Source: Gardnerella piotii (GTDB taxonomy: Bacteria; Actinomycetota; Actinomycetes; Actinomycetales; Bifidobacteriaceae). From it: a DNA stretch of 64,000 bases. The stretch is from assembly GCF_003397585.1 (NCBI RefSeq), contig NZ_QJUV01000001.1:496001-560000 (forward strand), given 5' to 3'. Below, one piece after another: positions 52,852 through 63,156 of the stretch. The notes under the pieces were generated by a model that saw only the letters and a program-made list of their open reading frames with translations, ran no database searches and was not told the DNA's origin. A program made the position numbers and the translations under genes. The stretch's first letter is position 1. Each line of letters opens with the position of its first letter.

Positions 52852-55122
52852 TTAATCTAGTGGCTTAAGGAATACAGCTCCAAGTGCTGGAACAGTAATC
52901 CTTGCAGAATACGGCCTGGAATGATACTCTTCGGCGGCAGCAGTAAATGTGCCGTTGTGAATATCGGATCCGCAATACTTAGCGTCGTCAGTAGTAAGAA
53001 TCTCTTGCCACTTTCCGCCCTTAGGTAATGCCACTTGGTAATCTTGCCAAGCTTGACCAGAGAAGTTAACAACAACAACGATTTCTTCGCCGTTGTCTCC
53101 GATTCGCATGTAGCTTAATGTGTTGTGGTCAGAATCGTCGCTAGTAAGCCACTGGAATCCATCTGGCGTAAAGTCTTGGCTCCAGAATGCCCTAGAGCTC
53201 TTATACAAAGCATTAAGATCTGCAACCAGCTTTTGAACTCCTTGATGGAATGGCCATTGAAGCTCGTGCCAATTAAGCGAATTGTTGAAGTTCCATTCGC
53301 AAGACTGGCCGATTTCTCCACCCATAAACAGAAGATTCTTTCCTGGGTGAGACCATTGATACGCCAAGAGTGCGCGAAGGCCAGCAAACTGTTGCCATTC
53401 GTCTCCAGGCATCTTTCCAAGAAGAGATCCTTTGCCATATACAACTTCATCGTGGCTAAGAGGCAACACGTAATGCTCGGAATACGCGTAAACCATAGAG
53501 AACGTGATTTCGTTGTGATGCCAACGGCGATTAATCGGCTCTTCTTTAAGGTATTGCAAAGTGTCGTGCATCCAGCCCATGTTCCACTTTAAGCCAAAGC
53601 CTAAGCCGCCCATGTCTGTAGGAGCAGTAACGCCTTGATATGCAGTGGACTCTTCTGCAATCATCATAATTCCAGGATTATTCTTGTATGCAGTAGCGTT
53701 TGCTTCCTTAATAAAGTCAATAGCTTCAAGGTTTTCGCGTCCGCCATACATATTTGGACGCCATTGGCCAGCTTCGCGGCTGTAATCCAAGTAGAGCATA
53801 GAAGACACGGCATCTACTCGCAAAGCATCAACGTGATACTCGCTAAGCCAGAAGCACGCGTTAGCAACCAAGAAGTTGCGAACCTCGTGTCTGCCAAAGT
53901 TAAATATGTACGTTCCCCAATCTGGGTGCTCACCGCGGAGTGGATCTGGGTCTTCGTAAAGCGCAGTGCCGTCGAATCTGCCCAAAGCAAAGTCATCCTT
54001 AGGGAAGTGTGCTGGAACCCAATCCATAATCACACCAATGCCAGCCTTGTGGAGCTTGTTTACTAAGTACTTAAAGTCGTCTGGACTTCCAAGTCTGGAA
54101 TCAACAGCATAATATCCAGTAACTTGATATCCCCAAGATCCCGAGAATGGATATTGTGTAAGAGGCATAAACTCAACGTGAGTAAAGCCTTCTTGCTGAA
54201 CGTAATCAACCAAGTGATCTGCAAGCTCGCGATAATTGTCGTAATCGCGATTCCAGCTATTTGCTTGAACTTCGTAAATGCTAACAGGGCCATCATGCGC
54301 ATTCGTCTTTGCGCGATGCTCAAGCCACTCGCTATCGTGCCACTTAAAGTCGGAGTCAACAACAACAGAACCAGTGTTAGGTGGAACTTCGTGCGAGCGC
54401 TCCATTGGGTCTGCCTTCATAATCCAGTTTCCAGCTTGAGTCATAATCTCAAACTTGTAAACCTCGCCTGCGCCTACTCCTGGAATGAAAAGCTCCCAAA
54501 TGCCGCTAGAGCCAAGTGAACGCATTGCGTGACGGCGGCCATTCCAATAGTTAAAGTTGCCAACAACTCTTACAGCGCGAGCATTTGGAGCCCACACAGT
54601 AAAGGATGTTCCAGTAACTTTTTTAACCATTTTGCCTGTTTCTGGGCTTACAAGACCCCAAGAATCAGTAATGCTTTTAACATGAGCGCCAAGTGCTTCC
54701 CAAAGTTTTTCGTGCCTGCCTTCGCCAAACAGGTACATGTCCATGTCGCCGATTTGAGGCAAGTAGCGGTACGGATCGTCGTCTACAGACTCTGTGCCGT
54801 CTACTTCTACGGTACGAATGCGATAGCTAGGAACAGACCATTCTTTGCTTTTAGCGTGCTTAGTTGCAGGAATAGTGGCAACAAAAATGCCATTGTATTC
54901 GTGCTGAGCTTCGTACTCGCCGCTCTTAGTGAGAATTGTTACTTTCTTGGCCATTGGTCGCAAAACGCGAACCGTGGCAGTACCAGCGCCCTTGCCAGTT
55001 CCGAGATGTCCACCAAGGACCTCGTGAGGATTGTAATATTCTGCGTTGCTCACCGCAGCAAGCACGTCTTGACGAACGGCAACTGCGATTGCATCTTCAT
55101 TGATGTTAGATACTGTACTCAT
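52852..55122 (-). CDS. glgB: 1,4-alpha-glucan (glycogen) branching enzyme
   Basis: Forms alpha-1,6 branches in glycogen. The 756-residue GH13_9 enzyme has an N-terminal CBM48 region, then the catalytic barrel with [16 protein letters not shown], nucleophile Asp in [16 protein letters not shown], acid Glu in [11 protein letters not shown] and [15 protein letters not shown], and FMGGEIGQ. Start: ATG 55122 ([10 protein letters not shown]) rather than 55134; TATGAT lies seven bases before it with no Shine-Dalgarno, which suggests a leaderless mRNA. Glycogen storage fits a vaginal commensal with glycogen-rich surroundings (inference). Confidence 0.95.
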   Translation of the reverse strand: MSTVSNINEDAIAVAVRQDVLAAVSNAEYYNPHEVLGGHLGTGKGAGTATVRVLRPMAKKVTILTKSGEYEAQHEYNGIFVATIPATKHAKSKEWSVPSYRIRTVEVDGTESVDDDPYRYLPQIGDMDMYLFGEGRHEKLWEALGAHVKSITDSWGLVSPETGKMVKKVTGTSFTVWAPNARAVRVVGNFNYWNGRRHAMRSLGSSGIWELFIPGVGAGEVYKFEIMTQAGNWIMKADPMERSHEVPPNTGSVVVDSDFKWHDSEWLEHRAKTNAHDGPVSIYEVQANSWNRDYDNYRELADHLVDYVQQEGFTHVEFMPLTQYPFSGSWGYQVTGYYAVDSRLGSPDDFKYLVNKLHKAGIGVIMDWVPAHFPKDDFALGRFDGTALYEDPDPLRGEHPDWGTYIFNFGRHEVRNFLVANACFWLSEYHVDALRVDAVSSMLYLDYSREAGQWRPNMYGGRENLEAIDFIKEANATAYKNNPGIMMIAEESTAYQGVTAPTDMGGLGFGLKWNMGWMHDTLQYLKEEPINRRWHHNEITFSMVYAYSEHYVLPLSHDEVVYGKGSLLGKMPGDEWQQFAGLRALLAYQWSHPGKNLLFMGGEIGQSCEWNFNNSLNWHELQWPFHQGVQKLVADLNALYKSSRAFWSQDFTPDGFQWLTSDDSDHNTLSYMRIGDNGEEIVVVVNFSGQAWQDYQVALPKGGKWQEILTTDDAKYCGSDIHNGTFTAAAEEYHSRPYSARITVPALGAVFLKPLD

Positions 55123-55238
55123 GTTGTCTATCATACAACATTATTTGCGTATGTCTTGTGTGTTTTGAGCAAAGTTTGACTAATAAGTCAAAAAAATAAT
55201 TTAATAGCGTTCAAGTCTTTGCCTTATGGGAAACTGAA

Positions 55239-55865
55239 ATGAGTTTTTCTGTGCATACGGAGGGTTCTGTGGGTTATCAAGTCGGCGATATGGTCGTCTA
55301 TCCTCGTCATGGTGCGGCTAGAGTCGAGGAAATTAGTGAACGTACTGTTAAGGGTGTTACTAGGCAATATTTGCGCTTAGTCGTATTGTCTTCAGATGGT
55401 TTAGAGATTAACGTTCCTGTAGATAATGTTAAAAAAGTTGGCGTTCGAGACATTGTTGGCGCCAAAGAAGTTGCTAAAGTTTTTGAGATTTTGCGTACGC
55501 CAATCATTGAAAAAGAAATGAATTGGTCTAGAAGATACAAGCTTAACGTTGAGAAAATTGCCACGGGCGATGTTAATAAGATTGCGGAGGTTGTTCGCGA
55601 TTTGTCGCAGCGAGACGTTGACGAACACGGACTTTCTGCTGGAGAAAAGCGCATGCTTGCGCGCGCTCGCAGTATTCTTATATCGGAAATCGCATTATCG
55701 GAAAAGATTGACGAGACTCAAGCAGAACGTTTGCTTAATGTGAATCTTGGATATGCTAATCCTTTGCCTGGAGACGAGGAACACCATACTCATGCTCCAG
55801 AAGAAGCAGCTGCAGATACTCTTAGATTGCTTGCGGAAAAGTCTAAAAAAGCTAAGAAGAAGTAA
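55239..55865 (+). CDS. carD: CarD/CdnL-family RNA polymerase-binding transcription factor
   Basis: A 208-residue CarD protein that stabilises open complexes, notably at rRNA promoters. The N-terminal RNA polymerase-interacting domain starts YQVGDMVVYPRHGAARVEEI; the helical DNA-binding domain has NWSRRYKLNVEKIATGD and LSAGEKRMLARARSILISEIA. A C-terminal tail of about 35 residues rich in His, Glu and Lys is longer than in mycobacterial CarD. Directly after the stop the 15-bp unit TTTTATTAGCTTAAA is duplicated. Confidence 0.94.
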   Translation: MSFSVHTEGSVGYQVGDMVVYPRHGAARVEEISERTVKGVTRQYLRLVVLSSDGLEINVPVDNVKKVGVRDIVGAKEVAKVFEILRTPIIEKEMNWSRRYKLNVEKIATGDVNKIAEVVRDLSQRDVDEHGLSAGEKRMLARARSILISEIALSEKIDETQAERLLNVNLGYANPLPGDEEHHTHAPEEAAADTLRLLAEKSKKAKKK

Positions 55866-55922
55866 GTTTATTTTTATTAGCTTAAATTTTATTAGCTTAA
55901 ATTTGCTACGTAGGAGCGCATT

Positions 55923-56912
55923 GTGTGCAAACCGCCGAAAGTGATTTCGATTGTAGGACCAACAGCATCTGGCAAAACGAGTCTTGGTATTGCGATTGCA
56001 AAGAAATTTGCTGAACGTGGTGTAAAAGCGGAAATTATTAACGCAGACGCATATCAAATGTACCGTTATATGGATATTGGTACAGCAAAAGCCACTAAAG
56101 AAGAGCAAAGCGCGGTTAAGCATCATTTAATAGACATTATTGATCCTCAAGAATCTATGAGCGTTGCAAAGTTTCAAACGCTTGCGCGCCAATGCATACG
56201 CGATTTGCAAGAAAAAGGTATTCGCCCGATTCTTGTTGGAGGATCTGGTTTATATGCTCGCGCTGCTGTAGATGATATAACTTTTCCTGGCACAAATCCT
56301 GATGTTCGCAAGGCTTTGGAAGAGCGCGAAAAATCGCAAGGAGCAATGGCGCTTTTTGAAGAATTGCAAAAGCTGGATCCAGTGGCTGCTAAAAATATGG
56401 ATCCAAGAAATTCGCGCCGAACAATTCGCGCGCTAGAAGTTATTGAGCTAACAGGCAAACCGTATTCTGCAACTTTGCCAAAATACAAGTATTTGATTGA
56501 TTGCGTGCAAATCGGATTGGACTTAAGTAGAGAAGATTTAGATGCACGAGTGGATCTTCGCACAAAAATGATGCGCGAGCATGGTTTTGTAAACGAAGTT
56601 AAAGAGATTCGCTCAAAGCTTGGTGTTACTGCTATAAGGGCTTTGGGATACAAGCAAATAATGGACTATTTAGACGGTTTGTGTAGTGAAGACGAAGCAT
56701 TTGATGATATTGCGCAAAAAACTAGGCGGCTTGCGCGCAAGCAAATGGGCTGGTTTGGAAGAGACTCGCGTATTCATTGGATTAATGCTTTGAAATCAAA
56801 TGTTGTTGACGATGCTATGGAAATAATCGACGCGGCGGATAATGGTAATTTTAAAGATGATTTGATTGCTGAATCAACTTCCCATCATCTCGGCGCGTTA
56901 ATTGTCGAATAG
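55923..56912 (+). CDS. miaA: tRNA dimethylallyltransferase
   Basis: Adds the isopentenyl group to A37 of tRNAs reading UNN codons, using DMAPP from the mevalonate route. The 329-residue protein has the P-loop [59 protein letters not shown] and the C-terminal [18 protein letters not shown] 55923 follows TAGGAG by seven bases. A terminator-like hairpin (56961-56986) follows. Confidence 0.96.
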   Translation: MCKPPKVISIVGPTASGKTSLGIAIAKKFAERGVKAEIINADAYQMYRYMDIGTAKATKEEQSAVKHHLIDIIDPQESMSVAKFQTLARQCIRDLQEKGIRPILVGGSGLYARAAVDDITFPGTNPDVRKALEEREKSQGAMALFEELQKLDPVAAKNMDPRNSRRTIRALEVIELTGKPYSATLPKYKYLIDCVQIGLDLSREDLDARVDLRTKMMREHGFVNEVKEIRSKLGVTAIRALGYKQIMDYLDGLCSEDEAFDDIAQKTRRLARKQMGWFGRDSRIHWINALKSNVVDDAMEIIDAADNGNFKDDLIAESTSHHLGALIVE

Positions 56913-56960
56913 TAATAATAGAATAAGTTTTTAGATAATTAATCTTTAGATGTTTATGCG

Positions 56961-56986
56961 TGAACCCTAGCTTAGGCTGGGGTTCA
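56961..56986. terminator. Hairpin after miaA
   Basis: TGAACCCTAGC and GCTGGGGTTCA form an 11-bp stem (one G-U) with loop TTAG. The downstream U-tract is weak, so it may be bidirectional or only a 3' stabiliser. Confidence 0.55.
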
Positions 56987-57063
56987 TTGCGTATAAGGCA
57001 TATTGGGAATGATATTGAGAAACGATATCGAGATACTTATTTGTATGAACATAGGAGATTTGT

Positions 57064-58065
57064 GTGAATAATCATCATTTGTCAAACTCTTCCAGTGAAA
57101 TCTTAGAGAAGAATGATTTAAGTACTTCTGGAACTAATGCCGCTTCTTTGCAAGATGCTATTAGCGCAAGTCACGCGCATCAGCATAAGCTTTCGCTAAC
57201 GCTAGCGTTAACGTCAATTGTGTTTTTGGCAGAAGTAATCGGATCTATTTTAACTAATTCGATTTCTTTGCTAATTGATGCTGGCCATATGCTAACGGAT
57301 ATTTCCGTTTTAGCTGCATCTACGGTTACTGCGATTTTAATGCGCAGAAAGCCTAATGCAAAGCGCACTTGGGGGTGGGCAAGGCTAGAAGTGATTACTG
57401 CTGCAGCTGGCGCTCTTGTGCTTCTTTTTGTAGGCGTTTATGCGATTGTGGAGTCGGGGATGCGTCTTTTTGGCGCAAGTCATAATGAAATTCACAGTGT
57501 AAATCAGCTGCTTTTCTTTGGTATTCTAGGTCTTCTTGCAAATATTGCTTCGCTTATAATTCTTGTTTCTCAATCTAAAGACAATATGAATATGCGAGCA
57601 GCGTTTTTGGAAGTTATGAATGATGCTTTAGGTTCTGTAGCAGTAGTTGTTTCTGCATTAGTTATGATAGCTACAAATTGGAGCGGTTTCGACGCTGTAG
57701 CTGGCGGAATTATAGCAATTTTGATGATTCCTAGAGCGTTGCACTTGCTTAAAAATGCTGTAAAAGTTTTGCTTGAGCAAACTCCAGAAGGATTGGATAT
57801 AGAAAAAGTTCGAGACCATCTTGAGCACGTTCCGCACGTTCTTGCTGTTCACGATTTGCATGCAAGTACTGTTTCTACAGGAATGCCTATTTTTATGGCG
57901 CATGTTGTTGTTGAGCGCGATTTGACGATGGGGCAGTGTGCAGATATTTTGAGCCAGCTTCAAGATTGTTTGCGTGAGCATTTTCCAGTTTCTGTTTCGC
58001 ATACAACGTTCCAGTTGGAGCCGGAGGGATATACTACTCAAAGTTCGTCGGAGCATCACGAGTAG
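57064..58065 (+). CDS. Cation diffusion facilitator (CzcD/ZitB-like) transporter
   Basis: A 333-residue CDF transporter exporting divalent metal (probably zinc) by proton antiport. Six membrane helices are visible; the metal site is formed by SLLIDAGHMLTDISVLA (HxxxD in helix 2) and MNDALGSVAVVVSA in helix 5. A short His-rich motif (SHAHQHK) lies in the N-terminus. The C-terminal cytoplasmic domain (VPHVLAVHDLHASTVSTGM) is typical. GTG 57064 has AGGAG seven bases upstream. GAGTAGTTTT, containing the stop, is repeated twice more after it. Confidence 0.92.
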   Translation: MNNHHLSNSSSEILEKNDLSTSGTNAASLQDAISASHAHQHKLSLTLALTSIVFLAEVIGSILTNSISLLIDAGHMLTDISVLAASTVTAILMRRKPNAKRTWGWARLEVITAAAGALVLLFVGVYAIVESGMRLFGASHNEIHSVNQLLFFGILGLLANIASLIILVSQSKDNMNMRAAFLEVMNDALGSVAVVVSALVMIATNWSGFDAVAGGIIAILMIPRALHLLKNAVKVLLEQTPEGLDIEKVRDHLEHVPHVLAVHDLHASTVSTGMPIFMAHVVVERDLTMGQCADILSQLQDCLREHFPVSVSHTTFQLEPEGYTTQSSSEHHE

Positions 58066-58094
58066 TTTTGTTGAGTAGTTTTTGAGTAGTTTTG
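58060..58094. repeat. Stop-spanning tandem repeat of the CDF gene
   Basis: GAGTAGTTTT occurs at the gene's last codons and twice again within 30 bp, at spacings of 13 and 11 bp, so stops occur in more than one frame. Confidence 0.75.
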
Positions 58095-58160
58095 TATTGC
58101 AACAGTTACGCGTGTTGTAAATACATGTAAATGTAAATACATGTAAAGTAGAGTGATATT

Positions 58161-59150
58161 ATGCCGTTAAAAGAGTTAATAGACAACGCGCATAGCGATC
58201 GCGTTAAGCGCATTTGTGCAATAAGTCGCGCAAAATCGCGAGTGGATGGGCGCTTTTTAGTTGAAGGCCCGCAAAGCGTTAGGGAAGCTGTAAGGTACGC
58301 GCGTAAATCGATTTTAGACATTTATGTTTTGCAAGATGCCGTTAATAGTGGCAGTAATCGTAGTTATAGTGGCGCCACCAGTGGCGGACCTATAGAAGTA
58401 ATCGCTAAAATCGTTGACGAATCATTAAAAAATAATTGCTATGTGCACCCTGCAACGGCAGAAGTTATGCGCAAAATCAGCACGGATTGCCAGGGGATTG
58501 TTGCACTTTGTGATTCTAAGGTTTTAGACGAAGAATTTAGTAAAGAATTTAATAAGATTAGTGAGGCTAATAAAGCTGGGCTAGAGAGCGGCGATGATAC
58601 TAAATCTTGCAAAAACAAAAACATATTAATTGCATCATGTTGGCAAGTAAGAGACCCAGGCAACGCTGGTGCGATTATTCGCGTTGCAGACGTAGCTGGA
58701 TGCAATGCTGTTGTTTTTGTTGACGATTGTGTAAGTCGATTTAACTCAAAGCTTGTTCGATCTAGTGCAGGATCGTTATTCCATTTGCCAGTAGTAAAAA
58801 TGAGCGAAAACGAATGGTTTGATTGGGCAAAAAATGCAAAGATTAAAGTGATTGCTGCTGATATTTATGGAACGGAAAATAAAAAGCCAAAGTCGTTTGC
58901 GCGTGTTTTAGATTCGTTTAGAAATGAGTCTAATATCGCCGATAATATCACCTCTAATAATGCCTCTAATGTCGCAATATTATTTGGAAACGAAGCCAGA
59001 GGATTGCCGCAAGAAGTCTTAAATAAAGTAGACGAAATATCGGTAATACCAATCTACGGAAAAGCAGAATCAATGAACTTAGCAACCAGTGCAGCGGTAA
59101 TGCTAATGGGCTTGGCTATGTCTAGTCATGAGCGAAAAATGGGGATTTGA
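58161..59150 (+). CDS. SpoU/TrmH-family rRNA or tRNA 2'-O-methyltransferase
   Basis: A 329-residue SPOUT-class RNA ribose methyltransferase. The N-terminal substrate-binding domain has RFLVEGPQSVREAV; the C-terminal trefoil-knot domain has QVRDPGNAGAIIRVADVAGC, LFGNEARGLP and IPIYGKAESMNLATSAAVML. Two Asn/Ser-rich inserts (near GSNRSYSGATSGG and SNIADNITSNNASN) are low-complexity. Its position just before pheS is common in bifidobacteria. The modified nucleotide cannot be told. Confidence 0.92.
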   Translation: MPLKELIDNAHSDRVKRICAISRAKSRVDGRFLVEGPQSVREAVRYARKSILDIYVLQDAVNSGSNRSYSGATSGGPIEVIAKIVDESLKNNCYVHPATAEVMRKISTDCQGIVALCDSKVLDEEFSKEFNKISEANKAGLESGDDTKSCKNKNILIASCWQVRDPGNAGAIIRVADVAGCNAVVFVDDCVSRFNSKLVRSSAGSLFHLPVVKMSENEWFDWAKNAKIKVIAADIYGTENKKPKSFARVLDSFRNESNIADNITSNNASNVAILFGNEARGLPQEVLNKVDEISVIPIYGKAESMNLATSAAVMLMGLAMSSHERKMGI

Positions 59151-59203
59151 GACGTTTTTTGAATGCTTCACAAAAGTACGCATACACGGATAGGAAGGGT
59201 GCT

Positions 59204-60271
59204 GTGGCAAAGAGTCAGCCATTTGACGCAAAGTCAATTACAAAGGTAGTAAAAGAGGGCATTGCTTGTGTTCAAGCCGCTAAAACAATGGAAGATCTAA
59301 AAGCGGCAAAAACTAAGTATGCTGGCGCTCAGTCTGCAATGACACTTGCTAGCAAAGCTATTGGAAGTCTTCCAGTAGAAGAAAAGAAAGAAGCCGGCAA
59401 AGTAATGTCTGCTTTGCGTGCTGATTTTGGTAGGGAATTTGCGGCGGCTCAAGAGCGTATTAAAGCTCAAGAAGAAGCAAATATGCTTCAAAAAGAAACA
59501 GTCGATATGACTTTGCCAATAAATCGTAAGCCGCTTGGCGCTCGCCATCCGATTGCGCGTATTATTGAAGATTTTGAAGACTTTTTTGTGTCTATGGGTT
59601 GGCAGATTTCTGCAGGTCCAGAAGTTGAAACAGAGTGGTTCGACTTTGATGCATTGAACTTTGGCCCAGATCATCCTGCTCGCCAAATGCAAGATACTTT
59701 CTACGTGCAGGGAAATCAGGCAAAGGATGCTGCAGGATTTGTTGGATCTAACATGGTTTTGCGTACGCAAACTTCCTCCGACCAGGTTCGCGCGTTAATT
59801 GAGCGAGGCGTTCCTCTGTACATTGCATCCCCAGGCCGCGTGTTCCGCACGGATGAGCTTGATGCAACGCATACGCCAGTTTTCCATCAATGCGAAGCTT
59901 TGGCTGTAGATAAGCACTTAAGCATGGCGGATTTAAAGGGTGTGCTCGATCGCCTTGCTGTTGCAATGTTTGGCCCAGATGCAAAAAGCCGTTTGCGCCC
60001 AAGCTACTTCCCGTTCACGGAGCCTAGCGCGGAGTTGGATCTTTGGTTCCCAGATAAAAAGGGTGGCCCAGGTTGGATTGAATGGGGCGGATGCGGAATG
60101 GTTAACCCGAACGTTCTTAAGTCTGCAGGCTTAGACCCAGATGTTTATACGGGATTTGCTTTCGGTGTTGGTTTGGAGCGCACTTTGCTGCTTCGTCACG
60201 ATATTAACGATATGCACGATTTGGTTGAAGGCGATAAGCGCTTCGCAGAACAGTTTGTGATGGGAGAGTAA
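59204..60271 (+). CDS. pheS: Phenylalanyl-tRNA synthetase alpha subunit
   Basis: Catalytic subunit of the PheRS heterotetramer. The 355-residue protein has an N-terminal coiled coil, then class II motifs: HPIARIIEDFEDFF, GPEVETEWFDFDALNFGPDHPAR, RTQTSSDQVRALIERG, FRTDELDATHTPVFHQCE, and motif 3 FAFGVGLERTLLLRHDI. GTG 59204 has AGGAAGG five bases before it; the frame continues upstream into the previous gene but without support. pheT follows after 3 bp. Confidence 0.97.
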   Translation: MAKSQPFDAKSITKVVKEGIACVQAAKTMEDLKAAKTKYAGAQSAMTLASKAIGSLPVEEKKEAGKVMSALRADFGREFAAAQERIKAQEEANMLQKETVDMTLPINRKPLGARHPIARIIEDFEDFFVSMGWQISAGPEVETEWFDFDALNFGPDHPARQMQDTFYVQGNQAKDAAGFVGSNMVLRTQTSSDQVRALIERGVPLYIASPGRVFRTDELDATHTPVFHQCEALAVDKHLSMADLKGVLDRLAVAMFGPDAKSRLRPSYFPFTEPSAELDLWFPDKKGGPGWIEWGGCGMVNPNVLKSAGLDPDVYTGFAFGVGLERTLLLRHDINDMHDLVEGDKRFAEQFVMGE

Positions 60272-60274
60272 CTC

Positions 60275-62893
60275 ATGCCAATGGTAGATATTGACTGGCT
60301 TAAAGATCATGTTGAAGTGCCAGAAGGTTTGACTTATGATCAGCTTGCTAAAGATTTGGTGCGAGTTGGCTTAGAAGAAGAAGAGATTCACGATTCTCAA
60401 GTTACAGGTCCTATTGTTGTAGGTTACGTTGTTGATGCTACTCCAGAGCCACAAAAGAATGGCAAGGTTATTAATTGGTGCCATGTTGATGTTGGAGATA
60501 AATACAACGAGGTAGATGAAAATGGCAATAAGGTTCCTCGTGGTATTATTTGCGGCGCTCCAAATATGGCTGCTGGAGAAAAGGTTGTTGTAACTCTTCC
60601 TGGCGCTGTTTTGCCTGGCGATTTTAAGATTGAGCCTCGCAAAACTTACGGCCACATTTCTAATGGAATGTGCGCGTCCGAGCGCGAGCTTGGTTTGGGA
60701 GATAGTCACGATGGCATTATTTTGCTTCGCGAATATGGATTCTCTAAAGCAGAATATGAGGCGTTAAAGCCTGGAGATGACGCAATGTCGCTTCTTCACT
60801 TAAACAAGCCTTTGCTAGAGATTAACATCACTCCTGATCGCGGATACGCGTTCTCGTACAGGGGTGTTGCGCGCGAATATCACCATTCAACTGGTGCTGC
60901 ATACACGGATCCTGTAGTGGAACTTAATAATAAGGCAAGTCAAGTTTCTGTTGAAAACGCGTCTACAGATATTGAAGTTAGCATTGAAGATACAAACCCT
61001 ATTCACGGCGTTGTTGGATGCGATCGATACTACGCGCGTGTAGTTAGAAACTTTAATCCAGATTCTGCAAGCCCTAATTGGATGCGTAGGCGTTTGACTC
61101 GCGCTGGAATGCGTGGAATATCTCTTGCAGTAGACGTTACAAATTACGTAATGCTTGACTTGGGTCAGCCTCTTCACGCTTATGATTTAGATAAGATTGA
61201 AGGTCCTATTGTTGTTCGCCGCGCTAAAGCTGGAGAGCATTTAACAACTTTAGATGGCAAAGATAGAGAGCTTAACGTTGAGGACTTGCTTATTTGCGAT
61301 TCTCCAAAGGGAAATCACGGTTCGCGTGTTCTTGGACTTGCTGGTGTAATGGGCGGAATGTATGGAGAAGTGACGAGCGAAACAAAGAATATTCTTGTTG
61401 AAGCTGCACACTTTGATCCCGTTTCTATTGCGCGTACAGCTCGTAGACACAAGCTTCCAACCGAGGCTTCTCGCCGCTTTGAGCGCGGAGTAGATACTCA
61501 GCTTCAGCCTGCAGCTGCGCAAATGGCTGTTACAATGCTTAGCGAGTTTGGCTCTGGAGAGCCTTCTAATACGCCTACAGACGTAAACAATACTGTTGAT
61601 AGAAACGTTATTGTTTTCAAAGCTAGCGAGGTAGAGCGCGTTTCTGGATTAAGCATTGATTTGAACCGCATTAGCGATATTCTTACGGATATTGGTTGCT
61701 CGGTTGCTGGCGGCGGAAATGGTTCGTTCTCTGTTTTGCCTCCAACTTGGCGCCCAGACTTGAATGATCCATGCGATTTGGTTGAAGAAATCGCGCGCTT
61801 GGTTGGCTACGATGAGATTCCTGTTAAGGTTCCAGCTGTTCCTGTTACTGGCAAAACTGGTTTAACGCAGGAACAAGCAACTCGTAGAGCTATTGCTTAC
61901 GAGCTTGCAGAAATGGGCTTAGTTGAATCTTTGAGCTACCCGTTTGTTGGTAAGGAAGATTTTGATGCTTTCCGCGAAGATGTTGATTCTGTTGCTGAAG
62001 TTAGCGTAAAAATCGCAAATCCTTTGGCTGGTGATCGTCCTTGGCTTCGCAGGAATGTTCTTACCACTTTAGCTGGAACTGTTCGCAGAAATATTCGCCG
62101 CGGTTTGAGCAATGTTTCGCTTTATGAGCTTGGCCACGTGTATTTTGCAGATCCTAATGCTCCTGCAATTCCTGCTTTGCCTGGCTCGGTTCGTCCTACG
62201 GATGCTCAACTTGCAGCTTTGGATGCTGGTTTGCCTAAGCAGCCTTTGCACGTTGCAGCGCTTTTTACTGGTAAAGCAGAAGAAACTGGTTGGCTTGGTA
62301 CGCATCGAGACGTTGACTACAGCGATGCTCTAGAAGCTGTTCAGCGTTTAGGAAAGCGCATCGGCGTTGATTTTAAGATTCGTCAGCTTAGTGCAAACGA
62401 TGCTCCTGCTTCTTGGCATCCAGGACGTACTGCCAAAGTGTTTGTTGCTGTTGATGGCGGCGACGATGTGGAAATTGGCATTGTTGGCGAGCTTCACCCT
62501 AGCGTGAATGAGAATTTGGATTTGCCAAAGCATTCTGCAGCATTCGAGCTTGATTTGAGCGCCTTGTTTAATGCTATGCAAGTTAAGCCTGTTCAAGCAA
62601 AGCCTGTTTCTACATTCCCACCTGTTAAGCAGGACTTTGCGTTTGTTGCTCCTTCTTCTTTGAGTGCTAGCGACTTAGAGAAAGCTATTGTTAAAGCTTC
62701 TGGCGATTTGCTTGAGTCTATAGAGTTGTTCGATGTTTATGAAGGCGAGCAGCTTTCAGATGGTTTGCGCTCTCTTGCTTATTCGGTAACGTTTAGAGCT
62801 GCAGATCGTACGCTTTCTGGCGAAGAAATGGAAGCGGTTCGAGAAGCTATTACAAAAGCTGCTAAAGATTTGCATGCAACTTTGCGCGTGTAA
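60275..62893 (+). CDS. pheT: Phenylalanyl-tRNA synthetase beta subunit
   Basis: An 872-residue subunit with the N-terminal tRNA-binding (EMAP-like) domain (VGYVVDATPEPQKNGKVINWCHVDVG), B3/B4 editing domain (VDVTNYVMLDLGQPLHAYDLDKI), B5 domains, catalytic-like core (DLVEEIARLVGYDEIP) and the C-terminal anticodon-binding FDX-ACB domain (VSTFPPVKQDFAFV). It directly follows pheS. A terminator follows it. Confidence 0.97.
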   Translation: MPMVDIDWLKDHVEVPEGLTYDQLAKDLVRVGLEEEEIHDSQVTGPIVVGYVVDATPEPQKNGKVINWCHVDVGDKYNEVDENGNKVPRGIICGAPNMAAGEKVVVTLPGAVLPGDFKIEPRKTYGHISNGMCASERELGLGDSHDGIILLREYGFSKAEYEALKPGDDAMSLLHLNKPLLEINITPDRGYAFSYRGVAREYHHSTGAAYTDPVVELNNKASQVSVENASTDIEVSIEDTNPIHGVVGCDRYYARVVRNFNPDSASPNWMRRRLTRAGMRGISLAVDVTNYVMLDLGQPLHAYDLDKIEGPIVVRRAKAGEHLTTLDGKDRELNVEDLLICDSPKGNHGSRVLGLAGVMGGMYGEVTSETKNILVEAAHFDPVSIARTARRHKLPTEASRRFERGVDTQLQPAAAQMAVTMLSEFGSGEPSNTPTDVNNTVDRNVIVFKASEVERVSGLSIDLNRISDILTDIGCSVAGGGNGSFSVLPPTWRPDLNDPCDLVEEIARLVGYDEIPVKVPAVPVTGKTGLTQEQATRRAIAYELAEMGLVESLSYPFVGKEDFDAFREDVDSVAEVSVKIANPLAGDRPWLRRNVLTTLAGTVRRNIRRGLSNVSLYELGHVYFADPNAPAIPALPGSVRPTDAQLAALDAGLPKQPLHVAALFTGKAEETGWLGTHRDVDYSDALEAVQRLGKRIGVDFKIRQLSANDAPASWHPGRTAKVFVAVDGGDDVEIGIVGELHPSVNENLDLPKHSAAFELDLSALFNAMQVKPVQAKPVSTFPPVKQDFAFVAPSSLSASDLEKAIVKASGDLLESIELFDVYEGEQLSDGLRSLAYSVTFRAADRTLSGEEMEAVREAITKAAKDLHATLRV

Positions 62894-62915
62894 AATCGTG
62901 AGCTAGCTTTTGATT

Positions 62916-62960
62916 AATGCGGCTGAATAACTATCTTTAGTTGTTTGGCCGCATTTTTTA
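62916..62960 (+). terminator. Terminator after pheT
   Basis: AATGCGGC (62916-62923) pairs with GCCGCATT (62948-62955), followed by TTTT. Directly after it, TTATTGTGATT is repeated four times to about 63001. Confidence 0.8.
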
Positions 62961-63099
62961 TTGTGATTTTATTGTGATTTTATTGTGATTTTATTGTGAT
63001 TTTTATTCAGTATATTCGTTATATCCAATATGCAAATATTAATAAATATCAATAAATATTAGTAAATATTGGCCAATTTTGGTAAATATACGGAAAGTT

Positions 63100-63113
63100 A
63101 TGCATATATGCAT
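63100..63113. promoter_or_regulatory. ATGCATATATGCAT palindrome upstream of argR
   Basis: A perfect 14-bp palindrome 43 bp before the argR start. The half-site TGCAT resembles actinobacterial ARG boxes, but the spacing between half-sites is 2 bp shorter than the usual consensus, so ArgR autoregulation here is only a guess. Confidence 0.35.
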
Positions 63114-63156
63114 GTATATTAGATTGGAATAGTTTTTTTAGAAAGGTTTGTCAGCT

